Positions 22,617 to 26,924 of a DNA stretch of 26,924 bases are shown piece by piece. Source of the stretch: SIAJ01 sp036266155 (lineage in GTDB: Bacteria > Planctomycetota > Planctomycetia > Gemmatales > Gemmataceae). The stretch covers positions 1 to 26,924 of the forward strand of contig DATANR010000144.1 of assembly GCA_036266155.1 (NCBI GenBank), read 5' to 3'. Position numbers and translations under genes: made by a program. A model generated the notes under the pieces. The model made no database searches. It was given only the letters and a program-made list of their open reading frames with translations, and had not been told where the DNA came from. Each line of letters opens with the position of its first letter. The first letter of the stretch is position 1.

Positions 22617-22645
22617 GGTCTTGATTGCTTATTCATTATTGCTGC

Positions 22646-22689
22646 AAAAAAATAGGTCCTATGGGACTCATACGTCCCATAGGACCTAT
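22646..22689 (-). terminator. strong intrinsic terminator of rpoD
   Basis: On the minus strand a perfect 16-bp stem (arms 22652-22667 and 22674-22689, loop of 6) is followed by a run of seven T residues. An outer 7-bp stem TTGCTGC/GCAGCAA (22639-22645, 22694-22700) encloses it. It lies about 22 bases after the rpoD stop. Confidence 0.9.
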
Positions 22690-22711
22690 CGAAGCAGCAA
22701 ATAGTTTGTCG

Positions 22712-24376
<1,665 letters not shown>

Positions 24377-24435
24377 TCCAAAACTCCTCGCTGGCGATTC
24401 CGTTCGCCGTCCGCCGGGTTGGTGAGCCACCCGGG

Positions 24436-26262
24436 TCAGGGCGCTGGGGTCTCGGCCGCGACGGCCGGGGCCCGGTCCAAATCCTGAATCTCACGCAACA
24501 ATCGTTGTCGAACACCGTCGTCGGTCGCCGCCCGTAGCTGGTCCATCAACTGCTTTCGGCGGAGGACGACCTTCTCCGACCGAAACCGCTCGATCACGTC
24601 CCGAAACCAGGCCGCCCGGTCCGGGGCCATCCTACCGACATCCTGCTGGTCGATCGCCCAATCAATGAGGGCCGGGTTGTCCACGACTTCCCGCAGCCCG
24701 TCGATGTCCGGCGTCTCGCCCTCTTCGTGCAACCGATACAAACCACCCAGAAGTTGTTGTAGTCCCGGGTGCTCCACGTCCGCCGGCCAAACCACCGTGT
24801 AAGCCTGTCTCACAAACACGGGCTCGGCGAGGAGGATTTGCAACAATTCCTTCTCAACCTGGCGGGCCGGCTTCGATCGCGCGGCCGGCGCCTCCGGCAC
24901 GGTCGCCGGTGTGCGTTCTGGAGGGGTGCGCGGCCCCTCTTTCTTGCGTGCGTCGCGCAATTCGCCAAATCGCGCCCAAACGGTCTCTTGCCGAAGTCCG
25001 AGCCGGTGCGCCACGCGCGTGACGAGCAACTCCTGTTTCACCGTGCCGCCGAGGCCGGGCAACTGCGGAGCGAGCGCCATCACACCAAGCACCGCGTCGA
25101 CGACGCGCTTGGTCCCATCGACGCTGCTGCCGGCCGACGCCAACAACTGAGTCAGTTTGAAATCCAACGCGTCGACGGCCCCGGCAAGCACTTGCCGAAA
25201 CGCCTCCGCCCCCTGCGCCGCGATCATGTCGCAGGGGTCCAACCCTTCGGGCAACGTGGCAATTGCGAGTTCCACATCGCACCCGACAAAAATCTCAAGA
25301 GCCCGGTCGACGCCGGTCACGCCGCCCGCGTCGGCATCGAACACTAGCACCACTTTGGGCACGAATCGCCGCAGTTGGCGAACGTGTGCCTCATTCAACG
25401 CCGTGCCCATCGTCGCGACCACATGGGTCACTCCGACTTGATGGGCCATCATCACGTCGGTATAGCCTTCGACGACCGCAAGATACCCTTCAGCTGACCC
25501 GGAGTTCCGGGCAACATCCAATCCGTATAGCAGTTCTTTTTTGAAAAACAGGGGTGTTTCCGATGAATTATAGTATTTGGGACCCCGGTCGGCGAAGGGG
25601 GAATCGGGCAGAATTCTGCCGCCAAAACCTACCGTTTGACCGCGTGCATCGCGAATCGGGAACATGACGCGGTCGCGGAAGCGGTCGTAATAGCCGGCCC
25701 CTTCCTTGCGGTCGCCGATCAGCCCGACTTCGTGCAGCAACGTCAGGTCGAGACGTGCTGCATTGGCCGCACGAACCAGCCACTCACCGGCGGAAGGCGC
25801 GAAGCCCAAGCCGAAACTCCTGACCGTCGGCCCGTTCAGTTTTCGCTGCCCGACATAGACGCGGGCCCGTTCGCCAAGTTCGTTTTCGAACAGGCATTCC
25901 TGGTAAGTCTTCTCGGCCCACTTCATAGCGTCGAGCAGTTTGCCGCGCCGCACGTTTTCGACCGGCGAGCCTTCGAGGTTGATTCCGGCACGGCGAGCGA
26001 GTAATTCTCGGGCCTCGCGGAAGGTGATCTTTTCAAACTCAGCGACGAACGTGAAAACGTCGCCCTTCTTGCCGCAGGACCAGCAGCGGAAGTTCTGCCA
26101 CTTGGGGTCGACTTGAAGAGAAGGTCGGGTGTCGTTGTGGAAGGGGCAGACGGCCTTGAAGCCGCTGCCGGCCGGTTGCAGTGAAAGGTACGAACCGACC
26201 ACGGCGACAATGTCGCTCGCGTCTTTCACTTGCCGCGTCAGGGCGACCCGGTCTTCGGACAC
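24436..26262 (-). CDS. dnaG: DNA primase DnaG
   Basis: 608 residues from GTG 26262, the usual size for DnaG. The CHC2 zinc-binding domain has C39, H42, C60 and C63 (CPFHND, then CWSCGKKGD). The catalytic core includes the TOPRIM motifs EGYTDV (E266) and VFDADAGG (D310, D312), which hold the metal ions for primer synthesis. The C-terminal part is variable, as expected for the helicase-interacting region. The frame is open to 26502; ATG 26463 would add 67 low-complexity residues with no family match, so I prefer GTG 26262 (SEDRVALTRQVKDASDIV, with AGG seven bases upstream). It makes RNA primers at the replication fork and is the first gene before rpoD. Confidence 0.95.
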   Translation of the reverse strand: MSEDRVALTRQVKDASDIVAVVGSYLSLQPAGSGFKAVCPFHNDTRPSLQVDPKWQNFRCWSCGKKGDVFTFVAEFEKITFREARELLARRAGINLEGSPVENVRRGKLLDAMKWAEKTYQECLFENELGERARVYVGQRKLNGPTVRSFGLGFAPSAGEWLVRAANAARLDLTLLHEVGLIGDRKEGAGYYDRFRDRVMFPIRDARGQTVGFGGRILPDSPFADRGPKYYNSSETPLFFKKELLYGLDVARNSGSAEGYLAVVEGYTDVMMAHQVGVTHVVATMGTALNEAHVRQLRRFVPKVVLVFDADAGGVTGVDRALEIFVGCDVELAIATLPEGLDPCDMIAAQGAEAFRQVLAGAVDALDFKLTQLLASAGSSVDGTKRVVDAVLGVMALAPQLPGLGGTVKQELLVTRVAHRLGLRQETVWARFGELRDARKKEGPRTPPERTPATVPEAPAARSKPARQVEKELLQILLAEPVFVRQAYTVVWPADVEHPGLQQLLGGLYRLHEEGETPDIDGLREVVDNPALIDWAIDQQDVGRMAPDRAAWFRDVIERFRSEKVVLRRKQLMDQLRAATDDGVRQRLLREIQDLDRAPAVAAETPAP

Positions 26263-26501
26263 GCGGGCACCTGCGGGAGCGCTCGTTCGATCCAGTTCGC
26301 CCGTCCCTGGCGCCGACGCGAAGGATGGATGTTCGGGACCGGCGAGCCGGCCAAGGATCGTTGAGGGTTTCACCGAACGGGGCTGGGAACCAGCCAACGG
26401 CGTGCAGGGGGAGAAACGCGAATCCTTTCCACGCGTGCCGCTGCCGAACGATGGTGTGGCCATGGGCAAGGCCACTACACCCGATCCGTGAGTGTCCCGC
26501 A
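26263..26501 (-). other. probable untranslated leader of dnaG
   Basis: If the promoter at 26502-26529 and GTG 26262 are right, the mRNA leader is about 230 bases long. It can form short hairpins, among them GGCTGG/CCAGCC around 26380-26396 and GTGGCC/GGCCAC around ATG 26463. The alternative is a longer primase starting at 26463 with a leader of about 30 bases. The amino acids encoded here show no primase homology. Confidence 0.45.
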
Positions 26502-26529
26502 ATTATAACCGGCCCTCAACTTCAGTCAA
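26502..26529 (-). promoter_or_regulatory. near-consensus sigma70 promoter of the dnaG-rpoD operon
   Basis: On the minus strand TTGACT (complement of 26524-26529) and a perfect TATAAT (complement of 26502-26507) are separated by 16 bases. Transcription would begin near 26495 and run into dnaG. Confidence 0.8.
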
Positions 26530-26924
26530 GTTGGGCAAGAGCGGCAAAGGCCGCAAGACCGGAAATCGACGTAAATGCTGGCTTGCGAGTAAGATATGCG
26601 CGAGGCCCAGCGTTCATTGCATTTCGTTGCGGGACGGACGTCAATTTGTTGTGAGGGATCGAGAGTGGAAGTTGTCAAAGGACCAAATTCAGGGGTTCCT
26701 GGCGCTAGAACTTTGTGCCCTATGTTTTCGACACATCTCCTTTGCCCGTATTGACATGGGAACGAAAACGCAAGCAGAGATTGGGGACTGTCGCATTCTG
26801 ACGGGGATCGATTTGACAGTTGCCACTGGCGCACTTCGGTCCAGTTAACGAGTCGTAACCAGTTATCTCCAAAGCTGTTATTCGCTGCATTGAGACAGGC
26901 TGCTCATGGGACCAACTGTCAAAC
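26530..26924. other. 395-base end of window without a recognisable gene
   Basis: Short open frames exist on both strands, but none has a ribosome binding site or a recognisable protein family. The DNA is less GC-rich than the coding parts. TTTGACAGTTG (26812-26822) and its complement CAACTGTCAAA (26913-26923) form an 11-nt inverted repeat about 90 bases apart, which could be the end of a small mobile element or chance. Confidence 0.4.

Noticed and set aside
26263..26502. N-terminal extension of DnaG
   Set aside because: Ser/Pro/Gly-rich residues with no primase similarity ahead of the zinc domain; kept only as an alternative.
26492..26848. Plus-strand open frame of 118 codons at the window end
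   Set aside because: No ribosome binding site or family resemblance, and it begins across the opposite-strand promoter.

Overview
The window looks like a stretch of planctomycete chromosome, most likely of the Gemmata group. The reasons are indirect: GC-rich coding DNA, several secreted proteins with very many WD40 repeats, a YCF48 propeller, a Gly-rich EF-hand protein, a secreted Tricorn-type protease, and convergent genes separated by perfect or near-perfect palindromes. The identification rests on pattern recognition and was not tested by a database search.

Layout. 1-1.8 kb: an aminotransferase of fold type I (+) and a small two-helix membrane protein (+), closed by a palindrome. 1.8-5.05 kb (-): a secreted protein of 1081 residues combining a YCF48-like propeller, a probable degenerate PIG-L-like domain, TPR-like helices and a CBM9-like C-terminus. 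5.4-7.3 kb (+): an acetolactate-synthase-like thiamine diphosphate enzyme with a twin-arginine signal. 7.6-8.4 kb (+): an orphan TIR-like protein fused to a small beta-barrel-like domain. 8.7-9.9 kb (+): a small secreted beta-barrel-like protein and a PhyH-type dioxygenase whose stop codon lies inside a 27-bp perfect palindrome. 10.0-13.9 kb (+): a secreted WD40 protein with about 20 repeats and a secreted protein ending in a YHS/TRASH-like Cys motif. 14.1-16.0 kb (-): a secreted Gly-rich EF-hand protein. 16.3-19.5 kb (+): a Tricorn protease homologue with its catalytic residues intact. 19.7-20.4 kb (+): a HEAT/TPR protein, followed by a 31-bp-period palindromic repeat. 20.5-21.9 kb: a small sugar-binding-like domain protein (-) divergent from a Gfo/Idh/MocA oxidoreductase (+). 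21.9-26.3 kb (-): the housekeeping block dnaG - rpoD - coiled-coil/zinc-ribbon gene, read from a near-consensus sigma70 promoter at about 26.5 kb. The last 400 bases hold no gene I can support.

How the genes work together. Only dnaG-rpoD (replication priming and the main sigma factor) is a recognised conserved cluster. The other genes are mostly single transcription units, many coding for exported proteins. The most interesting candidates are the orphan TIR/beta-barrel fusion with an unusual upstream region, the exported TPP enzyme with Asp-Asp in place of Asn-Asn in its cofactor motif, the YCF48/PIG-L-like/CBM9 fusion, and the set of long intergenic palindromes placed just after stop codons.
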